A stretch of 64,000 nt of DNA, taken from positions 868,001-932,000 of the forward strand of contig NZ_JACHJN010000001.1 of assembly GCF_014203665.1 (NCBI RefSeq), in the 5' to 3' direction. The DNA is from Saccharothrix tamanrassetensis. Lineage in GTDB: Bacteria > Actinomycetota > Actinomycetes > Mycobacteriales > Pseudonocardiaceae. The position numbers and the translations under genes were made by a program. The notes under the pieces were generated by a model, which did no database searches, had not been told where the DNA came from, and saw only the letters and a program-made list of their open reading frames with translations. Shown here piece by piece: positions 25,640 to 34,425 of this stretch. The stretch's first letter is position 1, and each line of letters opens with the position of its first letter.

Positions 25640-25750
25640 CAGGCAGGCAGTGCCAGGCAGGCAGTGCCAGGCAGGCAGGCAGTGCCAGGCAGGCAGGCAG
25701 TGCCAGGCAGGCAGGCAGTGCCAGGCAGGCAGGCAGGCAGTGCCAGGCAG
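25640..25750. repeat. Hierarchical tandem repeat built from CAGG steps
   Basis: Six units each consist of a run of CAGG tetramers closed by CAGTGC. The tetramer count is 2, 2, 3, 3, 3 and 4 from left to right, giving unit lengths of 14, 14, 18, 18, 18 and 22 bases. The array fills the gap between the cbtA terminator and the stop codon of the HAD gene. Confidence 0.9.
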
Positions 25751-25752
25751 CA

Positions 25753-26421
25753 TCAGCCGGTTGCCTGCCGCAGCGCGGCGAGGGCCTCCAGGTCGACCCC
25801 CACCAGCGACTCGCGGAAGATGCGTCGCTCCCCCGCCGGCACCGACACGTCGCACGGCACGACGAGCACCGTGCAGCCCGCCGCGACCGCCGACGCCACA
25901 CCGGTCGGCGAGTCCTCGATCGCGACGCACGCCGCAGCATCCACGCCCAGCAGCCGTGCCGCCTTCAGGTACGGGTCGGGCAGGGGCTTGTTGCGGCCCT
26001 CCACCTCGTCACCGCACACGGTCACGTCGAACAGGTCGCGGCCGATGGTGTCCAGGGCGACCTCGGTCAAGCCGCGCTCGGTCGACGTCACCAGCGCCAT
26101 CGGCACGCCGGACGACCGCACCGACCGCAGCGCCTCCTGCGCCCCGGGTCGCCACGGCAGCCCGGCCCGGAACAGCTCCTCGGTGCGCCGCAGGATCCAC
26201 GCCGCACCGTCCGCCGTCTCGTCCTCCGTCGGCGTGATGCCGACTTCGGTGAACAGCAGTGCCATCGTGGTCGCCACGTTGGAACCGATCATTGCCTGCC
26301 GGGTGCTCAGCGACAACGTGCCGCCGAGCTTCTCCGCGAACTCGTAGAGCGGGACGTCCCACAGCTTCTCCGAGTCCAACAGCGTGCCGTCCATGTCCCA
26401 CAGCACGGCTTCCAAGCTCAC
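25753..26421 (-). CDS. HAD-superfamily phosphatase (subfamily IA)
   Basis: The 222-residue hydrolase has the nucleophile D9 in LWDMDGTLLDSE, motif II ALVTSTERG, the conserved Lys region GRNKPLPDPYL and motif IV AIEDSPTGVASAVAAG. It resembles beta-phosphoglucomutase and sugar-phosphate phosphatases, so a small phosphorylated metabolite is the likely substrate. The GTG at 26421 is preceded by GGAGGGGG. It lies 67 bases behind metH on the same strand, an arrangement common in actinobacteria. Confidence 0.93.
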   Translation of the reverse strand: MSLEAVLWDMDGTLLDSEKLWDVPLYEFAEKLGGTLSLSTRQAMIGSNVATTMALLFTEVGITPTEDETADGAAWILRRTEELFRAGLPWRPGAQEALRSVRSSGVPMALVTSTERGLTEVALDTIGRDLFDVTVCGDEVEGRNKPLPDPYLKAARLLGVDAAACVAIEDSPTGVASAVAAGCTVLVVPCDVSVPAGERRIFRESLVGVDLEALAALRQATG

Positions 26422-26488
26422 CGAACCCCCTCCACGCTCAACGCCCGCAGTTCCACCCGGCCCCGGCGCCCGAACCACCGGGCGCGGG

Positions 26489-29400
26489 TCACGCGTTGAA
26501 GTACTTCGCCTCCGGGTGGTGGGCCACGAAGGCGTCGGTGGACTGCTCGGGGTGCAGCTGCAGCTCCTCGGACAGCTGCACGCCGATCCGGCCCGGCTCC
26601 AGCAGCTCCACGACCTTGACCCGGTCGTCCATGTCCGGGCACGCGCCGTAGCCCAGCGAGTAGCGGGCACCCCGGTAGCCGAGCTTGAAGAACTCCTCCA
26701 CGTCGTCCGGGTCCTCCGCCGACACCGACGCGCCGTCGGGCCAGCGCAGCTCCTCGCGGATGCGCCGGTGCCAGTACTCGGCCAGCGCCTCGGTCAGCTG
26801 CACGCCCAAGCCGTGCACCTCCAGGTACTCCCGGTAGGCGTCCTTGGCGAACAGCTCGTTGGCGTAGTCCGCGATCGGCTGGCCCATGGTGACCAGGTGG
26901 AACGCGATCACGTCCACCTCGCCGGACTCGCGGGGCCGCCAGAAGTCGGCCAGGCACAGCCGCCGGTCGCGCTTCTGCCGGGGGAAGGTGAACCGCACCC
27001 GCTCCGGCGAGTCGGGCTTCGGCTCCCGCAACACCACCAGCGAGTCGCCCTCGGACACGCACGGGAAGTACCCGTACACGACCGCCGCGTGCGCCAGCAC
27101 GCCCTCGGTGGCCAGCCGGTCCAGCCAGTACCGCAGGCGCGGCCGGCCCTCGGTCTCCACCAGCTCCTCGTAGGTGGGGCCGTCGCCGCGCGAGCCCTTG
27201 AGACCCCACTGCCCCATGAACGTGGCGCGCTCGTCCAGCATCGCCGCGTAGTCGCCCAGCGGCACGCCCTTGACCACGCGGGTGCCCCAGAACGGCGGCG
27301 TCGGGATCGGCACGTCCACGGCCACGTCGGAACGGCCGACCTCGGTCGGCTGCTCCTGCGCGGCCTTGCGCTCGGCGGCGATCCGCAGCGACCGCTCGCG
27401 GCGGGCCTTGCGCTCGGCGGTCTTGCGCTCCGCCTCCGGGTCGACCGCCGGGGCCTCGCCGCGCTTGACGGCCATGATCGCGTCCATCAGCCGCAGGCCC
27501 TCGAACGCGTCCCGCGCGTACTTGACGTCGCCCAGGTACATCTCGGTCAGGTCGTTCTCGACGTACGCCCTGGTCAGGGCCGCGCCGCCGAGCAGCACCG
27601 GCCACCGCGCGGCGACACCGCGCGAGTTCATCTCCTCCAGGTTCTCCTTCATGATCACCGTGGACTTGACCAGCAGGCCGGACATGCCGATGGCGTCGGC
27701 GCGGTGCTCCTCGGCGGCGTCGAGGATGGCGTTGATCGGCTGCTTGATGCCGATGTTGACGACCTCGTAACCGTTGTTGGACAGGATGATGTCCACCAGG
27801 TTCTTGCCGATGTCGTGCACGTCGCCCTTGACCGTGGCGAGCACGATCCGGCCCTTGCCGCCGTCGTCGGAGCGCTCCATGTGCGGCTCCAGGTAGGCCA
27901 CCGCGGTCTTCATGACCTCGGCGGACTGGAGCACGAACGGCAGCTGCATCTGGCCGGAGCCGAACAGCTCGCCGACCGTCTTCATGCCCGACAGCAGGGT
28001 GTCGTTGATGATCTGCAACGCGGGGCGCTCCTGGAGCGCCTCCTCCAGGTCGGCCTCCAGGCCGTTGCGCTCGCCGTCCACGATCCGGCGTTCCAGCCGC
28101 GCGAACAGCGGCAGCGCCGCCAGCTCCTCGGCCCGCGAAGCGCGGCTGGAGGACATGCTGACGCCCTCGAACAGCTCCATCAGCTTCTGCAACGGGTCGT
28201 AGCCCTCGCGGCGGCGGTCGTAGACCAGGTCCAGCGCCACCGCGCGCTGCTCGTCGGGGATCCGCGCCATCGGGACGATCTTCGACGCGTGCACGATCGC
28301 GGTGTCCAGGCCCGCCTGCACGCACTCGTGCAGGAACACCGAGTTCAGCACCTGCCGGGCGGCCGGGTTGAGGCCGAACGACACGTTCGAGATGCCCAGC
28401 GTCGTCTGCACCTCCGGGTACCGGCGCTTCAGCTCGCGGATCGCGCTGATCGTCTCCAGCGCGTCCTTGCGCACCTCCTCCTGCCCCGTGGAGATGGGGA
28501 AGGTGAGGGTGTCGATGATGATGTCGCTGGTGTGCACGCCCCAGTTCTTGGTCAGGTCCTCGATCAGGCGGGTCGCGACGCGCACCTTCCACTCGGCGGT
28601 GCGGGCCTGGCCCTCCTCGTCGATGCACAGGCCGACGACCGCCGCGCCGTGCTCGGAGACCAGCCGCATGATCCGCTGGAACCGGGAGTCCGGGCCGTCG
28701 CCGTCCTCGTAGTTCACCGAGTTGACCGCGCTGCGCCCGCCCAGGCACTCCAGGCCCGCCTGGAGCACCTCGGGCTCGGTGGAGTCGAGCATGATCGGCA
28801 GCGTGGACGCGGTGGCCAGCCGGCCGGCCAGCTGCCTCATGTCGTCCGCGCCGTCCCGGCCCACGTAGTCGATGTTGAGGTCGAGCAGGTGCGCGCCGTC
28901 GCGGGTCTGGTCGCGGGCGATCTCGATGCAGTCGTCGAACCTGCCGGCGAGCATCGCTTCGCGGAACGCCTTGGAGCCGTTGGCGTTGGTGCGTTCGCCG
29001 ATCATCAGCACGGAGGCGTCCTGGCGGAACGGCACGGCCTGGTAGAGCGACGAGACGCCCGGCTCGGGGCGGGGACGGCGGGTGCTGGGGCCGATCTCGC
29101 GGACGGCTTCGACGACCTGGCGGACGTGTTCGGCGGTGGTGCCGCAACAGCCGCCGACGAGCCGTGCGCCGAACTCGGTGACGAAACCGGTCAGCGCGAC
29201 CGCCAGCTCCTCGGGGGTGAGCGGGTACACCGCGCCGCGCGGGCCGAGTTCGGGCAGACCGGCGTTGGGCATCACCGACAGCGGGATGCGCGCGTGCTTG
29301 GACAGCTGGCGCAGGTGCTCGCTCATCTCGGCCGGGCCGGTGGCGCAGTTCAGCCCGATCAGGTCGATGCCCAGCGGCTCCAGCGCGGTGAGCGCGGCGC

Positions 29401-30025
29401 CGATCTCCGACCCGAGCAGCATCGTGCCGGTGGTCTCGACGGTGACCTGGGCGATGATCGGCACCCGGATGCCCTCGGCGGCCATCGCGCGCTTGGCGCC
29501 GATGATCGACGCCTTGGTCTGGAGCAGGTCCTGGGACGTCTCGACGATCACCGCGTCGATGCCGCCGATCAGCATGCCCCGCACCTGCTCGACGTAAGCG
29601 TCGCGCAGCGTGGCGTAGGGGGCGTGGCCGAGCGTGGGCAGCTTCGTGCCGGGGCCGACCGAGCCGAGCACGAACCGGGGCTTGCCCGGCTCGGAGAACT
29701 CGTCGGCGACCTCGCGGGCGAGCGCCGCGCCGCGCCGCGAGAGGTCGAAGATCTGATCTTGGATGCCGTACTCGGCGAGGTTCGCCAGGTTGGCCCCGAA
29801 GGTGTTCGTCTCGACCGCGTCCGCGCCTACCGACAGGTAGCCGCGGTGCACCTGGCGGACGACATCGGGCCGGGTCACGTTGAGGATCTCGTTGCAGCCT
29901 TCGTGACCTGCGAAGTCATCGAGGCTGAGGTCGACGGACTGCAACATTGTGCCCATCGCACCGTCCGCCACGACCACGCGGTCGGCGAGTGCGTCCAGCA
30001 GGGGCGAGGAGACACGATCCGGCAT
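26489..30025 (-). CDS. metH: Cobalamin-dependent methionine synthase MetH
   Basis: The 1178-residue multidomain enzyme transfers a methyl group from methyltetrahydrofolate to homocysteine via cobalamin. The homocysteine domain has the zinc-binding GLNCATGP and GGCCGTT cysteines (about residues 240 and 295). The pterin-binding domain follows, then the B12 domain with DVHDIG (about 735-740), whose His is the lower cobalt ligand, then the SAM-dependent reactivation domain. The length is normal. The start is the ATG at 30025 (MPDRVSSPLLDALADRV). It diverges from the PAC2 gene as in Mycobacterium (Rv2124c-Rv2125) and neighbours B12-regulated cobalt transport genes. Confidence 0.97.
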   Translation of the reverse strand: MPDRVSSPLLDALADRVVVADGAMGTMLQSVDLSLDDFAGHEGCNEILNVTRPDVVRQVHRGYLSVGADAVETNTFGANLANLAEYGIQDQIFDLSRRGAALAREVADEFSEPGKPRFVLGSVGPGTKLPTLGHAPYATLRDAYVEQVRGMLIGGIDAVIVETSQDLLQTKASIIGAKRAMAAEGIRVPIIAQVTVETTGTMLLGSEIGAALTALEPLGIDLIGLNCATGPAEMSEHLRQLSKHARIPLSVMPNAGLPELGPRGAVYPLTPEELAVALTGFVTEFGARLVGGCCGTTAEHVRQVVEAVREIGPSTRRPRPEPGVSSLYQAVPFRQDASVLMIGERTNANGSKAFREAMLAGRFDDCIEIARDQTRDGAHLLDLNIDYVGRDGADDMRQLAGRLATASTLPIMLDSTEPEVLQAGLECLGGRSAVNSVNYEDGDGPDSRFQRIMRLVSEHGAAVVGLCIDEEGQARTAEWKVRVATRLIEDLTKNWGVHTSDIIIDTLTFPISTGQEEVRKDALETISAIRELKRRYPEVQTTLGISNVSFGLNPAARQVLNSVFLHECVQAGLDTAIVHASKIVPMARIPDEQRAVALDLVYDRRREGYDPLQKLMELFEGVSMSSSRASRAEELAALPLFARLERRIVDGERNGLEADLEEALQERPALQIINDTLLSGMKTVGELFGSGQMQLPFVLQSAEVMKTAVAYLEPHMERSDDGGKGRIVLATVKGDVHDIGKNLVDIILSNNGYEVVNIGIKQPINAILDAAEEHRADAIGMSGLLVKSTVIMKENLEEMNSRGVAARWPVLLGGAALTRAYVENDLTEMYLGDVKYARDAFEGLRLMDAIMAVKRGEAPAVDPEAERKTAERKARRERSLRIAAERKAAQEQPTEVGRSDVAVDVPIPTPPFWGTRVVKGVPLGDYAAMLDERATFMGQWGLKGSRGDGPTYEELVETEGRPRLRYWLDRLATEGVLAHAAVVYGYFPCVSEGDSLVVLREPKPDSPERVRFTFPRQKRDRRLCLADFWRPRESGEVDVIAFHLVTMGQPIADYANELFAKDAYREYLEVHGLGVQLTEALAEYWHRRIREELRWPDGASVSAEDPDDVEEFFKLGYRGARYSLGYGACPDMDDRVKVVELLEPGRIGVQLSEELQLHPEQSTDAFVAHHPEAKYFNA

Positions 30026-30075
30026 GGGCCAAGCCTACGGCGTCGGGTGTGCGGTGGGGGTCGTAGTCTGACCCG

Positions 30076-30978
30076 GTGACCGATCCGGACCAGGCCGCCA
30101 AGACCCCTTTCGACCCCAGCAAACCGCTCACCAACCCGATCATGGTGGCGGCGTTCGAGGGGTGGAACGACGCTGGAGACGCTGCCAGCACGGCGATCGA
30201 GCACCTGCAACTCACCTGGGACGCCACTCCGCTGGCGGAGATCGATCCTGATGACTACTACGATTTCCAAGTGACGCGGCCCACAGTCCGCATGGTGGAC
30301 GGCATCACCCGTCGGGTGGAATTCCCGACCACGAGGCTCACCGTCTGCCGTCCGCCCGGCTCGTCCACCGACGTGGTACTGGTGCACGGCATCGAGCCGA
30401 ACATGCGGTGGCGCAAGTTCGCCGGTGAACTGCTCGGCCACATCGAGGACCTCGGCATCACGACGGTCGTCACGCTGGGCGCGCTGCTGATGGACACCCC
30501 GCACACCCGGCCGGTGCCGGTGACCGGGACGGCCTACGACGCGGCGGCGGCGTCGAAGTTCGGGTTGGAGCGCTCCCGCTACGAGGGGCCGACCGGCATC
30601 GTCGGCGTGTTCCAGGACTTGTGCGTGCAGGCGGGCGTGCCCGCGATCTCGTTCTGGGCCGCCGTGCCGCACTACGTGTCGCAGCCGCCTTCGCCCAAGG
30701 CCACCTTGGCGCTGCTGCACCGGGTGGAAGAGGTGCTGGACGTGGAGGTGCCGCTGGGGGCGCTGCCCGAGCAGGCCGAGGAGTGGGAGCGGACCGTCAG
30801 CGAGATGGCGGACGAGGACGAGGACGTGCGCAACTACGTCCGGGCGCTGGAGGAGCGCGGCGACGCGGAGATCCAGATCACCGAGGCCAGCGGCGACGCC
30901 ATCGCGGCCGAGTTCGAGCGCTACCTGAGGCGTCGGGGCCGCGGCCCGGGTCCGGGCCGAGGACCGACGGGCATCTGA
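30076..30978 (+). CDS. PAC2-family protein
   Basis: The 300-residue protein belongs to the PAC2 family, named for a eukaryotic proteasome assembly chaperone; the actinobacterial members are soluble and their role is not settled. Diagnostic stretches are MVAAFEGWNDAGDAAS, VLVHGIEPNMRWRKF and GALLMDTPHTRPVPVTGTA. The start is the GTG at 30076, 50 bases from the divergent metH start. The acidic C-terminal region (ADEDEDVRNYV) and a Gly/Arg-rich tail are usual. A link to the proteasome ATPase encoded earlier is suggestive only. Confidence 0.94.
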   Translation: MTDPDQAAKTPFDPSKPLTNPIMVAAFEGWNDAGDAASTAIEHLQLTWDATPLAEIDPDDYYDFQVTRPTVRMVDGITRRVEFPTTRLTVCRPPGSSTDVVLVHGIEPNMRWRKFAGELLGHIEDLGITTVVTLGALLMDTPHTRPVPVTGTAYDAAAASKFGLERSRYEGPTGIVGVFQDLCVQAGVPAISFWAAVPHYVSQPPSPKATLALLHRVEEVLDVEVPLGALPEQAEEWERTVSEMADEDEDVRNYVRALEERGDAEIQITEASGDAIAAEFERYLRRRGRGPGPGRGPTGI

Positions 30979-31479
30979 CAGCCCCGGCGGGCATCGGCAC
31001 CGTATTCGACCGGCGTCCGACACCGCGTCCGATCCGTTGCGCGCGACGCGTTGTGCCCGACTCCACCGCTCCGACCCGTCGCGCCCGACCCACCGCGTCG
31101 GACCCGCATCCGACGTCGCGTGCAAGGCCGATTCCGGATGCCGCGTTCGAGGCCGCTTTCCGACGACGCGTTCGAGGCCGCACGCCTCCGGAGGCCGCAT
31201 CGGGTTGGGCTCCGGCCCCGGTTCCGGGCTTGGCCTCCGGCCCCGGTTTCGATTGTCCCACGGACCACCGACAATCCGCGCCGAAGCGCCCCTGGGGCTC
31301 ATCCTTCCAGGCACCACAGACAACGCCGCACCTCAGGCACCACAGACAACGCCGCACCTCAGGCACCACCGACAATGCCGCACCGAGCACTGCGTCGGCA
31401 GTGGCCGAAAGCACGCACTCGTGCCGAAAGCCCCGGCACCGGCTCGTGAAAGAGTGGCACGGGGATCGGAGGGTGGTCG
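30979..31479. other. Gene-free 500-bp stretch with degenerate repeats
   Basis: The gap holds short repeated phrases (TTCGAGGCCGC twice, CTCCGGCCCCGGTT twice, and many CCGAC/GTCGCG variants), then a 26-bp tandem repeat at 31309-31386. Several frames are open, but their products are low-complexity Arg/Pro/Thr sequences with no recognisable domain. A GGAGGG ribosome site for the next gene lies at its end. Confidence 0.6.
31309..31386. repeat. Three copies of a 26-bp tandem repeat
   Basis: Units at 31309, 31335 and 31361 begin AGGCACCAC and contain GACAACGCCGCACC. The first two are identical and the third has about five changes. The units abut, with no spacers, so this is not a CRISPR array. Confidence 0.85.
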
Positions 31480-32607
31480 GTGGGCGCTCGGCGGCTTGCG
31501 GTGGTCGGTATGTACGCCGGCGGGTTCCTCGGGCCGTTCGGTGGCGCGATGACCTCGTCCGTCCTGCCCGAGATCGGGGGCGACTTCCAGGTCTCGGCCG
31601 GGACCGCGGCGACCACGCTGACCGGTTACCTCCTGCCGTTCGCCGGCTTCATGCTGGTGTCCGGCACGCTCGGCGAGCGCTGGGGCGCACGGCGGACGGT
31701 TCGGATCGCGTATGTCGTCTACGTCGTCGCGTCCGTCCTGTGCGCCGTGTCGTGGTCGTTCCCGGTCCTGATCGGTGGACGGGCGCTCCAAGGCGCTGCC
31801 AACTCCTTCACCACTCCCCTGCTGCTGGCCGCCATCGCCGCCGTGACCCCGAAGGAACGGCTGGGCCGCGCCTTGGGCATGTTCGCCTCGATGCAGGCCG
31901 TCGGGCAGACGTCCGCGCCGCTGGTCGGCGGGTTCGCGGCCGAGGCGTCGTGGCGGTGGGCGTTCGTCGGTGCGGCGGTGGTGGCCGCATTGCTGGCGCT
32001 CACCGGGTTGCCCGCCGACCCCCCGAAGAGCGCGCAACCGCCGAAGCTGCGCAGCGCGTGGCGGCCTGAAACGCTGCGGCTGGCCGCCGTCGGGTTCGTC
32101 GGGTGGGGGTGCCTGGGCGGGGTGTCGTTCCTGGTCGCGTTGAGGCTCGGGGACGACTTCGGGCTCGGCGCGGGTGAGCGCGGGCTGGTGTTGACCGGGT
32201 TCGGGGTGGTCGGGATCGTCGCCGCCCGGCTGACCGGGTGGATGATCGACCGCGTCGGGCCCCGGCGGTGCGTGCTGCTCGGTACGACGGTCGGGGCGGT
32301 GTTGCTCGCGTTGATCGGGGTGTTGCCGAGCCTGGTCGCGGTCGGGGCGCTGTGGGCGGTGTCGGGGGCGTTCAGCCAGGCGATGATCGTCGGGTTGAAC
32401 GCCCTGGTGCTCGGCGACGACGGCGGGAACCGGGGTGGGGCGGTGTCGGTGTTGCAGTCGCTCCGCTTCCTCGGCGGTGCGGCGTCGCCGATGGCGTTCG
32501 TGCCGCTGTACCACCTCAACCCGATGACGGCCTTCCTCACCCCGGCCGCGTTGGTGCTGCTCCTTCCTCCCGGTCTGCTGTGGCGGAGGAAGAAGCCCGC
32601 CGGCTAG
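31480..32607 (+). CDS. MFS transporter
   Basis: The 375-residue membrane protein is a major facilitator of the drug-efflux type with about 12 helices. Motif A-like GTLGERWGARRTVR lies after helix 2 and RALQGAANSFTTP in helix 4. The start is the GTG at 31480, preceded by GGAGGG. The 3' end overlaps the end of the convergent MFS gene by 71 bases. No regulator is adjacent on its side. The substrate is unknown. Confidence 0.9.
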   Translation: MGARRLAVVGMYAGGFLGPFGGAMTSSVLPEIGGDFQVSAGTAATTLTGYLLPFAGFMLVSGTLGERWGARRTVRIAYVVYVVASVLCAVSWSFPVLIGGRALQGAANSFTTPLLLAAIAAVTPKERLGRALGMFASMQAVGQTSAPLVGGFAAEASWRWAFVGAAVVAALLALTGLPADPPKSAQPPKLRSAWRPETLRLAAVGFVGWGCLGGVSFLVALRLGDDFGLGAGERGLVLTGFGVVGIVAARLTGWMIDRVGPRRCVLLGTTVGAVLLALIGVLPSLVAVGALWAVSGAFSQAMIVGLNALVLGDDGGNRGGAVSVLQSLRFLGGAASPMAFVPLYHLNPMTAFLTPAALVLLLPPGLLWRRKKPAG

Positions 32608-33820
32608 GGCCCCTCCCACGAAGCCGGACTCGACCGCTGCTCGCCGTCGACCTCGCGGAGGACCCGATCAGAAAGGTGATCACGCCGGCCACCAGGTACA
32701 GCCCGGCCTGGAGGTCGAGCAGCACGGTCAACCCCAGCGGCACGGCCAGCGCGCCCGCCAGCACCATCCCCAACGCCTGGAACCCGTCGTACAGGCTCCC
32801 GAACGTCGCCATCACCCGTCCCCGCGACGCGTCGGAGGTGTGCAGTTGCAGCACCGACATCATCCCCGCCCCCGCGATCACGCCCGGCGCACCGCACAAC
32901 GCGAACGTCACCAGGTAGAACGCGAACGCCGTGGTGACGTGCGGGCCGTTCCACCCCACCGCCGCGATCACCGAGAACACCACGACCGACCAGCCGAGCA
33001 GCGACCACGCCGACGTCCGCCGCGCCAGCAACCCGACCACCAAGCCACCCGCGAGCCCGCCCACGGCCTGGATGCCCCGCAACAGGCCGACTTCCGCCTC
33101 AGCACCGCCGAGCCGTTCGGTCACGAACACCACGAACAGCACCACGAACATGCCCTGGCTCAACGCCATCAGCCCCACCACGGCCACCATGCCGCGCAAC
33201 GGACCCCGGATCTCCCGCAGGCCGTCCAGCCACGCCCGGAGCACCGGCGCACCGCCCGACCGGTCGACCACCCCGAAGGGCCGGGCCAGCAGCACCGCCG
33301 CGGCCAGGAACGACGCCACGTCGACCCACAGCACGCCGGGCAGCCCGGACCACCCGAGCACCAGCCCGCCGAGCGACGCCCCGATCAGCCGCGCGAGGTT
33401 GCTGTTGAGCCCGACCAGGCCGTTCGCCGCCGTCACCTGGTCGCGTCCGACCAGCTCCGGCAGCAGGGCGTTCTTGGCGGGTTCGAACAGCGCCGCCAGC
33501 GCCGCCTGGACGGCCATCACCGCGTTGACCACCACCAGGTCGCCGGTGAGCAGCGGTAACAGGGCCACCGCCTGCGCGAGGCTGACGCACAGCATGAGCT
33601 TGCGCCGGTCCCACCGGTCGGCGAGCACGCCGGCCAGCGGCGACAGCGCCAGGCTGGGCAGCAGCGCCACCACGAACGTGGTCGCGGTCGAGCCCACCGA
33701 CCCGGTCAGCTGGTAGACGTACACCGGCAAGGCGACCATCAGGACCCAGTCGCCGATCTCGGACACGAACCCGGCGATCCACATCCGGCGGAACGCCGGC
33801 ACCCGCAGCGGGCCGGTCAT
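32537..33820 (-). CDS. MFS transporter (MFS_3-type exporter)
   Basis: The 427-residue membrane protein has an opening LRVPAFRRMWIAGFVSEIGDWVLMVALPVYVYQLTGS (given for recognition as FRRMWIAGFVSEIGDW), typical of the enterobactin-exporter-like MFS_3 group. Motif A is LAGVLADRWDRRKLM. The Arg/Ser-rich C-terminal tail (about 30 residues) lies in the region that overlaps the convergent MFS gene. Its ATG overlaps the stop of the ArsR-like regulator gene by four bases, so regulator and exporter form one operon controlled by the palindrome upstream. Confidence 0.9.
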   Translation of the reverse strand: MTGPLRVPAFRRMWIAGFVSEIGDWVLMVALPVYVYQLTGSVGSTATTFVVALLPSLALSPLAGVLADRWDRRKLMLCVSLAQAVALLPLLTGDLVVVNAVMAVQAALAALFEPAKNALLPELVGRDQVTAANGLVGLNSNLARLIGASLGGLVLGWSGLPGVLWVDVASFLAAAVLLARPFGVVDRSGGAPVLRAWLDGLREIRGPLRGMVAVVGLMALSQGMFVVLFVVFVTERLGGAEAEVGLLRGIQAVGGLAGGLVVGLLARRTSAWSLLGWSVVVFSVIAAVGWNGPHVTTAFAFYLVTFALCGAPGVIAGAGMMSVLQLHTSDASRGRVMATFGSLYDGFQALGMVLAGALAVPLGLTVLLDLQAGLYLVAGVITFLIGSSARSTASSGRVRLRGRGPSRRASSSATADREEGAAPTRPG

Positions 33821-34374
33821 CGCGGGAACGCCCGGATGCCGACGTGGGCGGGCCGCGCACCCTCGGGTGCGTCCGCGCGGACCGGTACGAGGTAGGGCCG
33901 CAGGATGTCGTCGATCATCCCGAGCAGCCCGGTCAGCTCCTCGGCGGTCACGTTGACCGTGTAGCCGTGCATGGCGGTGGCGAGCAGCCATTCCCGGGGC
34001 AGGTCGTGCTGCCGGTCCAGGAAGCGCTGGGCGAGCCGGTTGTCCTCGTTGAGCTGCAACGCGACCAGCGCGTCCTGCTGGGTGCGCACAGCCGGGTCCT
34101 CGGAGAACGCGCCGATGTCGAACCCGACCTCGGTGGCCCGCCACGGCCGTTCCCGCCCGTCCCCCGCCTCGACCCGGTCGACGAAACCGAACCTGGCCAG
34201 TTGCCGGAGGTGCCAGCTGCAGTTCGACGCCGTCGAGCCGACCTCGGCGGCGCACTCGCTGGCCGTGCGCGGGCCCACCGCCACGAGGTGGTGCAACAAC
34301 GACACCCGCAGCGGGTGGGCCAGTGCTTTCAACGCATCGACATCGGAGACCCGTCGGGGCCGGGGAAGGTCCAT
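33817..34374 (-). CDS. ArsR-like winged-helix regulator
   Basis: The 185-residue regulator has an HTH_20/ArsR-type DNA-binding domain near the N-terminus (DALKALAHPLRVSLLHHL, then SNCSWHLRQLARFGFV). The C-terminal half lacks metal-binding cysteines and probably serves as dimerisation or ligand domain. It is the first gene of an operon with the MFS exporter, and the palindrome at 34389-34422 lies 15 bases before its start, so autorepression is likely. Confidence 0.9.
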   Translation of the reverse strand: MDLPRPRRVSDVDALKALAHPLRVSLLHHLVAVGPRTASECAAEVGSTASNCSWHLRQLARFGFVDRVEAGDGRERPWRATEVGFDIGAFSEDPAVRTQQDALVALQLNEDNRLAQRFLDRQHDLPREWLLATAMHGYTVNVTAEELTGLLGMIDDILRPYLVPVRADAPEGARPAHVGIRAFPR

Positions 34375-34388
34375 GCCCCGACGGTACG

Positions 34389-34422
34389 CCTGAAAGGTTC
34401 CTTTCGAAACTTTTCTTTCAGG
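34389..34422. promoter_or_regulatory. Operator-like palindrome before the ArsR-like/MFS operon
   Basis: A 34-base imperfect palindrome has outer arms CCTGAAAG and CTTTCAGG and inner TTTC/GAAA pairs around a TTTCGAAA centre. This AT-rich site stands out in a 72% G+C region and lies just upstream of the regulator start codon, where it could overlap the promoter. Confidence 0.6.
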
Positions 34423-34425
34423 CTT

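Noticed and set aside
25650..26237. Open frames reading through the CAGG array, such as 25650-26237
   Set aside because: The protein sequence is only the repeat in translation (PGRQCQAGRQ...). The HAD gene on the other strand accounts for the coding signal.
26384..30079. A plus-strand open frame of more than 1200 codons
   Set aside because: It is the exact antisense of metH, rich in His, Arg, Gly and Val, with no domain. High G+C content leaves few stops in this frame.
31309..31386. Possible CRISPR array
   Set aside because: The repeats abut directly without spacers, and no cas genes are present.
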